NCBI GenBank assembly: GCA_037189585.1
Contig: JBBCJA010000035.1
Location: 5,830-69,829 of the forward strand
DNA length: 64,000 nt
From: JAEXNA01 sp037189585
Lineage (GTDB): Bacteria; Vulcanimicrobiota; Xenobia; Xenobiales; JADMJV01
Reading direction: 5' to 3'
Of the stretch, positions 33,659 through 42,824 are shown piece by piece. Positions within the stretch are counted from its first letter, which is position 1. Each line of letters starts with the position of its first letter. The notes below the pieces were generated by a model that had not been told where the DNA came from, made no database searches, and saw only the letters and a list, made by a program, of their open reading frames with translations. A program made the translations under genes and the position numbers.

Positions 33659-34819
33659 CTAGCCCAGAGCTTGAGCCAAATCGTTTTCCAGATCCTGATA
33701 GGTCTCGATACCGACGGACAGCCGGATCAATCCATCGTGCACGCCGATCTCTTCTCGGCGCTCCTTGGGGATGGAGGCGTGAGTCATGATGGCCGGATGC
33801 TCGATCAAAGACTCCACGCCGCCTAAACTCTCGGCGAGAGCGAAGATCCTGGTGCTCTCGAGGATGTGACGCGCTTTCTCCAGGCCGCCCTTGGCGATGA
33901 AGCTGATCATGCCGCCGAAGCCGCTCATCTGCTTTTTGGCTAACTCGTGGTGGGGATGAGACGGAAGACCCGGATAGATGGTTCGTTCCACCTGGGGGTG
34001 AGATTCTAAGAAGCGAGCGAGTTTTCGTGCGTTCTCCTCATGCGCCCGCATCCGAATGGCCAAAGTTTTCAAGCTGCGCAGGGTCAGCCACGCATCGAAC
34101 GGACCGGGAATAGCGCCGACCGACTTCTGGCAGAACTTCATGCGGTCGTGAATAGCCTCGTCGTTGGTCACCAGCGCCCCTCCGATCACATCGGAGTGAC
34201 CTCCCAGATACTTGGTGGCCGAATGAACCACGATGTGAGCTCCCAGCTCCAGGGGCTTCTGAAAATAGGGGCTCATGAAGGTGTTGTCCACCACTAGATA
34301 AGCGTTCCGGGAACGCGCCAGCTCGGCTAACGCCTTGAGATCGCTGAGCTTGAGTAGGGGATTCGAGGGAGTCTCCACCCACAGCATGCGGGTCTTATCC
34401 GAGAAGGCCGCCTCCACTGTGGACAGGTCGGTGGTGTCGACAAAGCGACAGACGATGCCGAACGAATCCATGACCTTGGTGAAGAACCGGAAGGTGCCTC
34501 CGTAGGTGTCATCACCCACGATCACCTCATCCCCGGACTTCAGGAGGTACATGCAGTTGTTGATCGCTCCCATGCCTGAGCCATAAGAAGTCCCGAACTT
34601 GCCGTTCTCGAGAGCGGCGATGCAGTCTTCGTAGGCCTTGCGGGTGGGGTTGTCGGCCCGGGAGTAGTCGTAACCGAGCTTCGGCTTGCCCAATCCCTCT
34701 TGCACATAGGTCGAGGTCTGAAAAATAGGAACGACCACGGCTCCCGTGGTCGCTTCCGGTTCCTGACCGGCGTGGATGGCCAGGGTCTCGAAGCCGAACG
34801 TGGTTTCGCTAGAAGACAT
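33659..34819 (-). CDS. Trans-sulfuration PLP enzyme (cystathionine gamma-synthase/lyase family)
   Basis: A 386-residue Cys/Met-metabolism fold-type-I PLP enzyme. The PLP-binding lysine is in HSATKYLGGHSD; YSRADNPTR, SYGSGMGAI and the ETPSNP strand are typical. It could be cystathionine gamma-synthase (MetB), gamma-lyase or beta-lyase; sequence alone does not separate these. ATG 34819 overlaps the end of secG by 11 bases, so it is the last gene of the gap-pgk-tpiA-secG transcript, linking glycolysis to sulfur amino-acid synthesis. Confidence 0.87.
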   Translation of the reverse strand: MSSSETTFGFETLAIHAGQEPEATTGAVVVPIFQTSTYVQEGLGKPKLGYDYSRADNPTRKAYEDCIAALENGKFGTSYGSGMGAINNCMYLLKSGDEVIVGDDTYGGTFRFFTKVMDSFGIVCRFVDTTDLSTVEAAFSDKTRMLWVETPSNPLLKLSDLKALAELARSRNAYLVVDNTFMSPYFQKPLELGAHIVVHSATKYLGGHSDVIGGALVTNDEAIHDRMKFCQKSVGAIPGPFDAWLTLRSLKTLAIRMRAHEENARKLARFLESHPQVERTIYPGLPSHPHHELAKKQMSGFGGMISFIAKGGLEKARHILESTRIFALAESLGGVESLIEHPAIMTHASIPKERREEIGVHDGLIRLSVGIETYQDLENDLAQALG

Positions 34820-35126
34820 AGTTGAGGGCGATAGATAGCACCACAAAAGCGGTGGCTACGCCGTTGGTGATGGTGTCGACGGTGTCGTCGGTGCTCTTGG
34901 CGCCTCGGAAGGTGGTTTCGGAACTGCCGCCCATCATCGAGCCGGAGAGACCCTCGTTCTTAGTGGTCCGGCTGAGAATAGCCAGGATCAATATGAGACA
35001 AACCGCCATATAGACCAGACCAAAGACGATCTGGAGGCCGGACATACCGGCCGACGTGGAAGTCGCCGCCACGACCGGAGTGGTGGCGGCGGGAGTTTGG
35101 GCGAGGAGGACCATCAAGCTATTCAC
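34809..35126 (-). CDS. secG: SecG-like protein-export subunit
   Basis: A 105-residue SecG: an N-terminal hydrophobic segment around LQIVFGLVYMAVCLILILAI, a Gly/Ser/Thr-rich cytoplasmic loop (GLSGSMMGGSSETTFRG) and a second segment VATAFVVLSIALNYVF. SecG assists SecYE channel function. Its place directly after tpiA is the common bacterial arrangement and supports the call. GTG 35126 is the start; AAGGA lies 11 bases upstream. Confidence 0.88.
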   Translation of the reverse strand: MNSLMVLLAQTPAATTPVVAATSTSAGMSGLQIVFGLVYMAVCLILILAILSRTTKNEGLSGSMMGGSSETTFRGAKSTDDTVDTITNGVATAFVVLSIALNYVF

Positions 35127-35140
35127 GGGCTCTATTTTCC

Positions 35141-35911
35141 TTAAACCTTTTCGAGGGTCTGGTAGTTGACGATGCGGGCGAAGGACTCGGCCTTCAGAGA
35201 CGCGCCACCCACCAGGGCACCATCAATATTAGGTCGCGCCATCAAGGCGTCGACGTTGTCCGCGGTGACCGAGCCACCATAAAGGATACGAATGCCTGAG
35301 GCGATCCGTTCTCCGTATTTGGAGGCCAGGTGCTCGCGGACGTGCTTGCACACGGCTTCGGCATCGTCCGGGGTCGCGGTGCGCCCGGTCCCGATGGCCC
35401 AAACCGGCTCATAAGCTATCACGAGCCGAGATCCGGAGTCAAGGCTGAAGCCTTCCAGCGAGCCGTCCAGCTGACCGGTGATCACATTGTTGGTGATCCC
35501 CTTCTCCCGCTGCTCTAGCGATTCACCCACGCACAGTACCGGCAATATGTTATTGGCATCGGCTTGGATGACTTTCTTGGCGCACCACTGGTCACTTTCC
35601 CCGAAGATGGCACGACGCTCGGAGTGGCCGATGATGGCGTACTTGGCGCCCGCGTCGACCACCATGGCGGCCGAGATCTCTCCGGTGAAGGCGCCACTGT
35701 CGGCGAAGTGCATGTTCTGCACGCCGACAGCCACTCGAGGGTGATTGCCCACGGCGGTTTTGACCGTGTCGACCAAGATCGCCGGAGGGCAGATAAGAAC
35801 ATCCCGGTCGGTGTCCTTGATTTGGGCCATCAGGTCGTCGACCAGATTCTTGGCCTCACGACGGGTGGCGTTCATTTTCCAGTTAGCTGCGAGAAGTGGT
35901 GTTCTTTCCAT
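35141..35911 (-). CDS. tpiA: Triosephosphate isomerase
   Basis: A 256-residue TIM barrel. ANWKMN carries the catalytic Lys, GHSERR the catalytic His, AYEPVWAIGTG the catalytic Glu and YGGSVTADN the phosphate-binding loop. It interconverts dihydroxyacetone phosphate and glyceraldehyde 3-phosphate in glycolysis. ATG 35911 has GGAAAG 7 bases upstream; TTG 35926 is rejected. Third gene of the gap operon. Confidence 0.97.
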   Translation of the reverse strand: MERTPLLAANWKMNATRREAKNLVDDLMAQIKDTDRDVLICPPAILVDTVKTAVGNHPRVAVGVQNMHFADSGAFTGEISAAMVVDAGAKYAIIGHSERRAIFGESDQWCAKKVIQADANNILPVLCVGESLEQREKGITNNVITGQLDGSLEGFSLDSGSRLVIAYEPVWAIGTGRTATPDDAEAVCKHVREHLASKYGERIASGIRILYGGSVTADNVDALMARPNIDGALVGGASLKAESFARIVNYQTLEKV

Positions 35912-35938
35912 GATCGTTCTTTCCAAGAGTCTAAGAAT

Positions 35939-37129
35939 TTAGGCGGTCGTTCGGGCGGACTGTTCCAACGCGGCCACACCGGGAAGTTCCTGGCCTTCGA
36001 GAAATTCCAGGGAGGCTCCGCCGCCGGTGGAGACGTGGGTGATGTGGTCGTCGAGGTTCATCTGACGAATGGCCGCGGCCGAGTCTCCGCCGCCCACGCA
36101 GGAGACGGCCGAGGATCGAGCCACCGCCTGGGCGACCTTTAAGGTGCCCTGATTGTAAGGCGGAACCTCGAACACGCCCATCGGACCGTTCCAGAAAACG
36201 GTGCCAGCGGTCTGCAAGAGCGCTTCGTACTGAGCAATGGTCTTGGCTCCGATATCCAGACCCATCATGTCGGCGGGGATGGCGTTGACCTCGACTTCGG
36301 TACGGTCGGCGACTTCCTTGATTTCGGGCGCCACGGCCACGTCGCTGGGAAGATAGATGGTCGCGCGCTGGCTGTTGGCCTCCACCCAGAGGGCCTCGCA
36401 GGCCTCGAGATCCTTTTCGCACAAAGATTTGCCGATGTCGTTCCCCTTGATCTTCAAGAAGGTGAAGGCCATGCCACCACCGATCAAGATGATGTCGGCG
36501 ATCTTGGCCAGGTTCTTGAGCACCCCGATCTTGTCGGAGACCTTGGCTCCCCCCAGGATAGCCACAAAGGGGCGCTTGGGCTCTTTGATCAGACGTCCCA
36601 GCTCAACGAGCTCTCTCTCCATCAAAAATCCCGCCGCCGCGGGCAAGAGTTGAGCCACCGCCGCGGTGGAGGCGTGAGCCCGGTGAGCCGCGCCGAAGGC
36701 GTCGTTGACGTAAAAGTCGGCTAGAGCGGCCAGTTTCTTGGCGAAGCTCTCGTCGTTTTTCTCTTCCTCGGCGTGGAAGCGCAGATTCTCCAAGAGCAAG
36801 ATCTCGCCGGGTTGGAGAGCCTTGGCCATCCCCTCGACCTCGGCGCCGACACAGTCGGGCGCCATGCTGACTTTGGCCTCGATCAACCCTTTGAGACGCT
36901 CGGTTACGGGCTTGAGCGTCTCTTTGTCGTTAGGCTGTCCCTTGGGGCGCCCCAAGTGAGACATCAGGATGACCTTGGCCTTTCGGCCGACCAGGTCGCG
37001 AATGGTGGGAAGGGCGGCCACGATCCGGTTGTCGTCGGTGATGGCACCGTCTTTGAGCGGGACGTTGAAGTCCACGCGGACCAGAACTGTTTTGCCTTCG
37101 ACCTCGAGGTCTTTGAGGGTCTTGAACAT
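35939..37129 (-). CDS. pgk: Phosphoglycerate kinase
   Basis: A 396-residue monomeric kinase. VRVDFNVPL and the MSHLGRPKG segment belong to the substrate domain; GGAKVSDKIGVL and CVGGGDSAAAI to the nucleotide domain; THVSTGGGASLEFLEG is the C-terminal signature. It transfers phosphate from 1,3-bisphosphoglycerate to ADP. It lies 72 bases after gap, with a hairpin between them. Confidence 0.98.
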   Translation of the reverse strand: MFKTLKDLEVEGKTVLVRVDFNVPLKDGAITDDNRIVAALPTIRDLVGRKAKVILMSHLGRPKGQPNDKETLKPVTERLKGLIEAKVSMAPDCVGAEVEGMAKALQPGEILLLENLRFHAEEEKNDESFAKKLAALADFYVNDAFGAAHRAHASTAAVAQLLPAAAGFLMERELVELGRLIKEPKRPFVAILGGAKVSDKIGVLKNLAKIADIILIGGGMAFTFLKIKGNDIGKSLCEKDLEACEALWVEANSQRATIYLPSDVAVAPEIKEVADRTEVEVNAIPADMMGLDIGAKTIAQYEALLQTAGTVFWNGPMGVFEVPPYNQGTLKVAQAVARSSAVSCVGGGDSAAAIRQMNLDDHITHVSTGGGASLEFLEGQELPGVAALEQSARTTA

Positions 37130-37156
37130 GCTTACTCCTAGAGATTCAAAAACGCC

Positions 37157-37191
37157 GAGAAAGGGCCGCTCCGGCTGGAACGACCCTTCTC
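37157..37191 (-). promoter_or_regulatory. Intergenic hairpin between gap and pgk
   Basis: A GAGAAGGGTCG / CGGCCCTTTCTC hairpin with one bulge and no U-tract lies between the two genes. It could be an RNA-processing or stabilising element that sets different levels of gap and pgk. Confidence 0.5.
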
Positions 37192-37201
37192 TGGCCAGAG
37201 T

Positions 37202-38221
37202 TTAGGCGTTGACGACCAATTTACGGGTGGCCATGAACTGAATCAGGTCGGCCACGCGGTTGGAGTAGCCCCACTCGTTGTCATACCAGGTCACGACTTT
37301 GACCATCTTGCCCATCGTTTGGGTGGACAGGCTGTCGATGATGGAAGAGGCGGGGTGACCTTTGTAGTCCATGGAGACGAGAGGCTCGTCGGAGAAAGCC
37401 AGGATGCCCTTCATCGAGCCATCGGCGGCCTCCTTGAAGGCCTTATTAAGGTCTTCCTTGGTGATGTCTTTCTCCACCGTGGCCACGAAGTCCACAATGG
37501 AAACCGTGGGGGTGGGGACACGCATGGCAATGCCGTCGAATTTTCCCTTGAGTTCGGGCAGTACCAGGGCTACAGCCTTGGCCGCTCCGGTGGTGGTGGG
37601 GATGATGGACAGAGCCGCCGCACGGGCGCGACGCATGTCCTCGTGAGGCAGGTCCAGAATTTTCTGGTCGTTGGTGTAAGCGTGGATGGTGGTCATGAAG
37701 GCTTGCTGGATACCCCATCCATCGTTGAGGACCTTGGCCGCTGGAGCCAGACAGTTGGTGGTGCAGGAAGCGTTGGAGATGATGTTGTGCTTGTCCGGGT
37801 CGTAGTCGTTGTGGTTGACACCCAGCACCACGGTGATGTCCTCGCCTTTGGCGGGAGCCGAGATCACGACTTTCTTGGCCCCGGCGGCCAGGTGTTTGGA
37901 GGCGCCTTCACGGCTGGTGAAGATACCGGTGGACTCCAGGACAACCTCGACGCCCAACTGACCCCAGGGCAAGTTGCCGGGATCGCGCTCTTTGGTGATC
38001 TTGATGCGCTTGCCGTTGATGACCAGGTCGTCACCGTCGGTCTCCACGGTGCCGTCGAAGCGACCGTAGTTGCTGTCGTACTTGAACAGGTGGGCGTTGG
38101 TCTTGGTGTCGACCAGGTCGTTGACGGCCACCACCTCGATGTCGGGGTGATTGTCCAACATCGCCTTGAGAGACTGGCGGCCGATACGGCCGAATCCATT
38201 GATACCGACTTTAATGCTCAT
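37202..38221 (-). CDS. gap: Glyceraldehyde-3-phosphate dehydrogenase
   Basis: A 339-residue enzyme. GINGFGRIGRQ is the NAD loop; SNASCTTNCLAP holds the catalytic Cys; the catalytic His follows in FMTTIHAYTNDQ; VVTWYDNEWGYSNRV ends the domain. It catalyses oxidative phosphorylation of glyceraldehyde 3-phosphate. It is the first gene of the operon gap-pgk-tpiA-secG-metB-like. A GGAGG sequence and AAGAAAG precede ATG 38221. The gene shows strongly biased codon use, as expected for high expression. Confidence 0.98.
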   Translation of the reverse strand: MSIKVGINGFGRIGRQSLKAMLDNHPDIEVVAVNDLVDTKTNAHLFKYDSNYGRFDGTVETDGDDLVINGKRIKITKERDPGNLPWGQLGVEVVLESTGIFTSREGASKHLAAGAKKVVISAPAKGEDITVVLGVNHNDYDPDKHNIISNASCTTNCLAPAAKVLNDGWGIQQAFMTTIHAYTNDQKILDLPHEDMRRARAAALSIIPTTTGAAKAVALVLPELKGKFDGIAMRVPTPTVSIVDFVATVEKDITKEDLNKAFKEAADGSMKGILAFSDEPLVSMDYKGHPASSIIDSLSTQTMGKMVKVVTWYDNEWGYSNRVADLIQFMATRKLVVNA

Positions 38222-38280
38222 AATCTTTCTTTAACCTCCATCCGCGCCTGGGCGGTCGTTCTCCCGCAACATACCCGTCG

Positions 38281-38309
38281 AATTAAGGGGTTAAACAGAT
38301 TCGGCACAA
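38281..38309 (-). promoter_or_regulatory. Possible sigma70-type promoter of the gap operon
   Basis: On the minus strand TTGTGC (38309-38304) and TTAATT (38286-38281) are spaced by 17 bases, about 60 bases upstream of the gap start. The match is only fair. Confidence 0.35.
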
Positions 38310-38350
38310 GCGGAATAGGCCGGTGGGATCGCGAAGATGGTCTCAATCCG

Positions 38351-39076
38351 ATGATCTGTCAACGTCTCGAGCAGGGCTGGGAAGTGATCACCCAGCGAAA
38401 TCACGCCCTTCTGTCCGCTGAGATGCTAGCCGACTGGAAGTTTGAAAAGCGCCCTCAACCGTGGGCCCAGCTTCTCAACGCCTGCGCCCAGCACGATCAT
38501 GGCTGGATGGAGGAGCATCTGGACCCGCTCCTAGACGAGGCGGGGCGTCCGCTCGACTTTCTCTCTCTCCCCTTCGAGGTGACTCTGGAGATCGCAAAGA
38601 GGAATCTTCGCAACGCCGAGGCTCAATCGCGCTGGTGCGCCATTCTGGTGTCCCGACATATCGAGTATCTTTTTCGCGGAAAAGACGACGAGCAGGCCAA
38701 TGAGGCCTTAGCCGAGATCGTCAGCCAGCGCGACGCTTGGATGGCTGATCTCCATCTTCATCCGAGCCGGATGGAAGAGTTGTACGAGCTCCTCTGTTGG
38801 GCCGACACTTTCTCTCTTTTAGTCTGTTGCCCACCCTCGGACTTCACCCGCTCTTTGGAAATGAAGGCTCAAGGCGTATCTTATCAAGCGAGGCCCGAGC
38901 AGGATGGAGCTTGGACTTTAGCGCCCTGGCCCTATCGCCGAGAGGCGCTCGAATTCACCTACGAGACAAGATTCTTGTCCCGAGAGCGCTTCCTCGATCT
39001 CGAAGAGTTTCGCCAGGCGCTACGCGCGGCGCCGGTGAGCCAGCGCGCCGTCACTTTGAGGCCCGGCCGAGAGTGA
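38351..39076 (+). CDS. DUF3891-family protein
   Basis: A 241-residue protein beginning MICQRLEQGWEVITQRNHAL, the typical start of DUF3891, with a helical body (ILVSRHIEYLFR) and ending in an Arg-rich tail. The family is of unknown function. The stop TGA overlaps the GTG start of the next YkgJ-type gene (GTGA), so translation is probably coupled. No clear Shine-Dalgarno before ATG 38351. Confidence 0.72.
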   Translation: MICQRLEQGWEVITQRNHALLSAEMLADWKFEKRPQPWAQLLNACAQHDHGWMEEHLDPLLDEAGRPLDFLSLPFEVTLEIAKRNLRNAEAQSRWCAILVSRHIEYLFRGKDDEQANEALAEIVSQRDAWMADLHLHPSRMEELYELLCWADTFSLLVCCPPSDFTRSLEMKAQGVSYQARPEQDGAWTLAPWPYRREALEFTYETRFLSRERFLDLEEFRQALRAAPVSQRAVTLRPGRE

Positions 39077-40197
39077 AGCTTAACCTGGCGCCATTTCAAA
39101 GCTTTCAATGCCATAGCTGCGGGCGCTGTTGCCGAAACACCTGGTCGGTGGAAGTCGAGCCACGGGCACTGCCAAAAATCGCCGACAGCAAAGCCACAAA
39201 GCGAAGAGAGCAGCAAGGATATATCCCCCTCGTTGTCTCGCCCAGCGGACGGACCGTGACCGGGCGAGACTCCAGCGGCGCTTGTCTGTATCTTGACGAC
39301 GGCGGGCTCTGCGAGCTGCATGGCGAGCTTGGTGCCGAACATAAACCGTTGGCCTGCCAGCTCTATCCTTACTCCATCACCGCGACACCGGATGGGTACT
39401 TTGCCTCCCTCTCCTTTGCCTGTCCCGTGGCGCTGTGGGGCCACGACGGGCCGCTCGACGTCAATCGTCACGAACTCGAGACACTCTTGGAATCTCGGGG
39501 GCACAAGAATGGACCGCTTCCTCACCAGGTGGAGATAGTTAGGGGGCGCTTTATCCCTTGGAGCGCCTATCGAGCTTTGGAAACGGATTTGGAGAAGAAG
39601 ATCGATCGAGAGGCTCCCGCGCTGTCCCTGCTCGGAGCGGTCGGTTCGGTTCTGACCATCTTATCTCAAACCGCCGAGAACGAGCCTCCCAGCTGGGAAG
39701 CCTTAGGAGCGGTTCCGCCGGAGGACGAATTCGAGGAGAAGCTTTTGGAGATGGTCTGCGCTTCAGTCATCGCGCTGCTCGAACTTCCCAGTGAGCCGGA
39801 GCTCCGCCAGGAGATGAGCCAGGCGATTCAATCAGGGACATGTTCACTCGCTCCACGGCATCAATGCCCCCTCCCTCCGTTCTCCTTGCGGACGCGGCCG
39901 GACGACCTGCTACGCGGCGCCCTGGAACGCTATCTGTCGAACGCGATCTTTGGCAAGGCGTTGTTGGGAGGAACCGCGATTTCTCGTCTTCTTCTTCTGG
40001 TGGTGGGGACTGGACTAATCGTTTACTACAGTCAGGCTTTTGAAGCGGTGACTCTCAACCGAAAAGAAGCCATTACCCGTGCGTTTGAGTTGATCGAAGC
40101 CGAGCTTCTCACGCATTCTCACTCGGCTGATCCTCTCTTTTTTTCCCTCGAGGAGACCTTTTGCCGGGCTTACGGATTAGCGCAGGAGAACTCATGA
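39073..40197 (+). CDS. YkgJ-family cysteine-cluster protein, copy 1
   Basis: A 374-residue protein. CHSCGRCC at residues 13-20 is the YkgJ cysteine cluster. Further conserved cysteines are in SGACLYL, LCELHGE, LACQLYPY and FACP. These probably bind a metal or Fe-S centre. The C-terminal 200 residues are helical with one hydrophobic segment (LLLLVVGTGLIVYY). Translation starts at GTG 39073, in a 4-base overlap with the DUF3891 stop; a longer frame back to 38797 lies inside DUF3891 and is rejected. Confidence 0.8.
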   Translation: MKLNLAPFQSFQCHSCGRCCRNTWSVEVEPRALPKIADSKATKRREQQGYIPLVVSPSGRTVTGRDSSGACLYLDDGGLCELHGELGAEHKPLACQLYPYSITATPDGYFASLSFACPVALWGHDGPLDVNRHELETLLESRGHKNGPLPHQVEIVRGRFIPWSAYRALETDLEKKIDREAPALSLLGAVGSVLTILSQTAENEPPSWEALGAVPPEDEFEEKLLEMVCASVIALLELPSEPELRQEMSQAIQSGTCSLAPRHQCPLPPFSLRTRPDDLLRGALERYLSNAIFGKALLGGTAISRLLLLVVGTGLIVYYSQAFEAVTLNRKEAITRAFELIEAELLTHSHSADPLFFSLEETFCRAYGLAQENS

Positions 40198-41345
40198 CGG
40201 AACGGATTCATCTGGAAGACTTTCAAGGATTTCGCTGCACCTCATGCGGACTCTGCTGCACTCGCCGTTGGGGGGTGGGAGTGGAAAGGGTGATCGAGCC
40301 TGGCATTCGTGCCTCGGAGTTTCACGCCCGGCGAGAGTCCGAGGGATATATTCCGCTGGAAGTCAGTCCAGACTCTCCTACCCGAGCGACAAAGAAAGAA
40401 GACGGCTCTTGTGTTTTTCTAGAAGAAGAAAACTTGTGTGGGCTACATAGCGAGCTTGGCGGCCAGGGCAAACCCGTGGGGTGCCAGTTGTATCCCTATA
40501 GGCCGGTACGAACTCCGACGGGTGTCTACGTGTCTCAATCCTTCGCGTGTCCTCCGGTGGTGGCCGGTCTAGATGACAATGTGGAAGAGAATCGCGCGCA
40601 CCTGGCGGCCGTGCTTTCTCAGTTTCCCGACGGAGCGGCGGAGCTTCCCGACGAGGAGTTTCCGGTAAGTTTGACTCAGAGAACAAAAATCTCATGGTCT
40701 AGCTATTTGGAACTAGAGGAGAGACTGCTCCAGGCCTACGATTCCGAGAAACCGCTGGATTCGCTGCTGACGATGACGAACTCCATACTGCTGTGCGAGA
40801 CCATCGCGGCGGGCGAAGCGATCGAGACCTGGCCTGTCTTCCCGCCTCCTTTTTTGCATTTAGAGTTTGAAAAAGAGCTGCTGCGAAGCTACCTCATCGC
40901 CGTGATTTCGATCGTCGAACGCGAAAACGACATCTCCGCCAGAATTGAGCTTCAAGAAGCTCTAGCGCAGGGCCACGAACTGTTTTCGATGATGATAGAC
41001 GCGCCTTTGCCGGAGGTGGGTGTCGGGTTCACGACAACCGCCGGAGATTCGCTTCACCCCATATTTCGGCGCTACTTTCATAACACGGTCCGAGGAAAGT
41101 TACTTTTGGCGCCGACTGTCGTCGCTCGTCTGCTGGCTGTCGCGATAGGGTACGCGCTGCTTGAAATTTATCTCCTGGGGCTCTGCCGCCGGCTCAATTG
41201 CGATAGAAACGACCAGGAAGCCCTGGCTCGAGCTTTCGAGATCGTGGAAGCGGACGCGATCTCCCACAGTATCGAGCTGTACAAATTCTTTCTCAGTTTT
41301 GAGGAGACCCTATCTCGAGTCGTGAACTCCGAGCTCGACGGATAA
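40194..41345 (+). CDS. YkgJ-family cysteine-cluster protein, copy 2
   Basis: A 383-residue paralogue of the preceding gene. CTSCGLCC at residues 15-22 aligns with the first copy, as do GYIPLEVSPDS, SCVFLEEENLCGLHSELG, VGCQLYPYRP and SFACPP. The C-terminus again has a hydrophobic segment (LLAVAIGYALLEIYLLGL). AGGAG lies 5 bases before ATG 40194, which overlaps the upstream stop as ATGA. The duplication is old: identity is moderate outside the cysteine motifs. Confidence 0.8.
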   Translation: MTERIHLEDFQGFRCTSCGLCCTRRWGVGVERVIEPGIRASEFHARRESEGYIPLEVSPDSPTRATKKEDGSCVFLEEENLCGLHSELGGQGKPVGCQLYPYRPVRTPTGVYVSQSFACPPVVAGLDDNVEENRAHLAAVLSQFPDGAAELPDEEFPVSLTQRTKISWSSYLELEERLLQAYDSEKPLDSLLTMTNSILLCETIAAGEAIETWPVFPPPFLHLEFEKELLRSYLIAVISIVERENDISARIELQEALAQGHELFSMMIDAPLPEVGVGFTTTAGDSLHPIFRRYFHNTVRGKLLLAPTVVARLLAVAIGYALLEIYLLGLCRRLNCDRNDQEALARAFEIVEADAISHSIELYKFFLSFEETLSRVVNSELDG

Positions 41346-41347
41346 GT

Positions 41348-41839
41348 TTAGTAGACGTCGATATAGACGGTGGCGGTGCTGGAGCGTCCGTAGTCGTCCG
41401 AGAGCGTGTAGCTGAACTGATCGCGCCCGGTAAATGTGTCGGAGGGCGGTTCGTACTCAAAGGTGCCGTTGGCTGGACGCCAATATCGCAAATAACCACC
41501 CTGCTGAGTTGTTCGACTTCGGAGTTCGACGAAGGTCTCTCCGACTCTGTAGCTGTCGTTATGATAGATCCCGTCCCAGCTGTCGAGAACCGATAAGATA
41601 GTCCCCCGAGGCACTTCGTAGTTGTCGTAGTAAGCGTAAAGCGTCCAGTTGGGAGTACCGCCCGGATTGGGGTTCGGGGGATTAGGGTCGGGGTCGGGGA
41701 TGAGAACGGGATCCGGAACATAGATGCCGGGGTCGTAAGGGGCGGGATCGAAGGCGTAATCGTCAAACCCGCTGGAGCCACCGCATCCCGAAAGAGTTAA
41801 GATAAGACTGAAGAGGCATAGTAGAAGGGATTTTTTCAC
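41348..41839 (-). CDS. Lipoprotein with Ig-like/cadherin-like C-terminal domain
   Basis: A 163-residue putative lipoprotein. GTG 41839 opens KKSLLLCLFSLILTLSGC, with lipobox LSGC and C19. A Pro/Asp/Asn-rich spacer (PDPDPNPPNPNPGG) leads to a beta-rich domain with FEYEPPSDTFTGRDQFSYTL and VYIDV, the usual pattern of bacterial Ig/VCBS-like adhesion folds. The gene ends two bases after the YkgJ copy 2 stop on the opposite strand. Confidence 0.75.
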   Translation of the reverse strand: MKKSLLLCLFSLILTLSGCGGSSGFDDYAFDPAPYDPGIYVPDPVLIPDPDPNPPNPNPGGTPNWTLYAYYDNYEVPRGTILSVLDSWDGIYHNDSYRVGETFVELRSRTTQQGGYLRYWRPANGTFEYEPPSDTFTGRDQFSYTLSDDYGRSSTATVYIDVY

Positions 41840-41906
41840 AGTAGACTCACTTTCAGGAAAAAGAAATTCACCCCCCGGCAACCGGTGACATGCTTCCCGA
41901 TAGACT

Positions 41907-42440
41907 CTACGAATCCTGGCTCGACGACTCCACGCGGATGGGGGAGATGGGGGAAAGCCCCTTCATCGAAAGCGACTTGACCAACTGTTGGTAGGTCGGC
42001 TCCACCTCGGCTTCGGCCTCTCCTTTTCCGGTGACCATCAACTGGCAGCGGAAATCCTTACTGTAGAGCACGATGACCTCGGCGTCGAAAGGAGCCGTTG
42101 AGGTGTAGGCCAACACCTTCCCCGCCCCCGGCACGGGGAACTCCTGGCGCAGGCGCGACTCCCCGCTGGCGCGAGCCAGGGTCTTCTCTTCCCGGTAGGT
42201 GCTCTCAAACTTGTCGATGGCCATCCAGGAACGGATGTAGACCGTGATCTTGAGGTCATCCTTGCCGACTTTTTTGCTGTAGGTGGCTCGAGTGACTTTG
42301 CCGTCTTTGCGTCCGATGAGTTCCATCCCCGGAACGTCAAAGGAGAGAACGCGCCATCCCTGGCGTTCCACCACTTGTTCGGCTCCGACCGGCGAACACG
42401 TCAAAAGGCTAAGGAACAATAGTACTAGGGAACGGCGCAT
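41907..42440 (-). CDS. Secreted protein of unknown function
   Basis: A 177-residue precursor with a Sec signal (MRRSLVLLFLSLLTCSPVGA, cleavage after A20). The mature part is Lys/Glu-rich with VYIRSWMAIDKFESTY and FRCQLMVTGKG; it resembles PsbP-like or stress-type periplasmic proteins in size only. I do not recognise it. ATG 42440 is chosen; a frame extending to 42638 overlaps the divergent DUF4031 gene. Confidence 0.6.
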   Translation of the reverse strand: MRRSLVLLFLSLLTCSPVGAEQVVERQGWRVLSFDVPGMELIGRKDGKVTRATYSKKVGKDDLKITVYIRSWMAIDKFESTYREEKTLARASGESRLRQEFPVPGAGKVLAYTSTAPFDAEVIVLYSKDFRCQLMVTGKGEAEAEVEPTYQQLVKSLSMKGLSPISPIRVESSSQDS

Positions 42441-42464
42441 GGTCTCGCGGTTCGTTTTCAGAGC

Positions 42465-42824
42465 ATGGCGACCTGCCCCCGACAGGTGCCGATGTCCGGC
42501 CCGGGAAACTTCGCTTCGATGCAAGGCCGAATTCCATGCTCGATCGGGGTCGACGAGCTGTTCCAAGCCAAAGGACGGTGGTGGAGCCATCTGGTCTGCG
42601 ACGACTTCAGTGCTGAGGGCTTGGCGGAACTGCACCAATTCGCACGGAAGATAGGAGTATCACCGCGGGCTTTTCATGACCCCGCGGGACAGCCTCGCCC
42701 CCACTACGACCTCTCCCCGGAGTTTCGCGAAATCGCTCTCGCTCAAGGAGCTGTTCCGCTTTCACGTCGCCAGTTGGTGGAGTATCTACGTCGCGGCCGA
42801 GAGCTTCGGTCTATTTCGCCTTAG
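42465..42824 (+). CDS. DUF4031-family protein
   Basis: A 119-residue protein. RWWSHLVCDD, ELHQFARKIGV, RPHYDLSPEF and the final GAVPLSRRQLVEYLR match DUF4031, a small family of unknown function. The start ATG 42465 gives a longer N-terminus than is usual, so GTG or ATG further in is possible. The stop overlaps the convergent secreted-protein gene by 4 bases. Confidence 0.75.
   Translation: MATCPRQVPMSGPGNFASMQGRIPCSIGVDELFQAKGRWWSHLVCDDFSAEGLAELHQFARKIGVSPRAFHDPAGQPRPHYDLSPEFREIALAQGAVPLSRRQLVEYLRRGRELRSISP

Noticed and set aside
37319..38350. Plus-strand extension of the DUF3891 frame through the whole gap gene
   Set aside because: It is the antisense of gap; the protein pattern starts at MICQRLEQGW (38351), where DUF3891 homologues begin.
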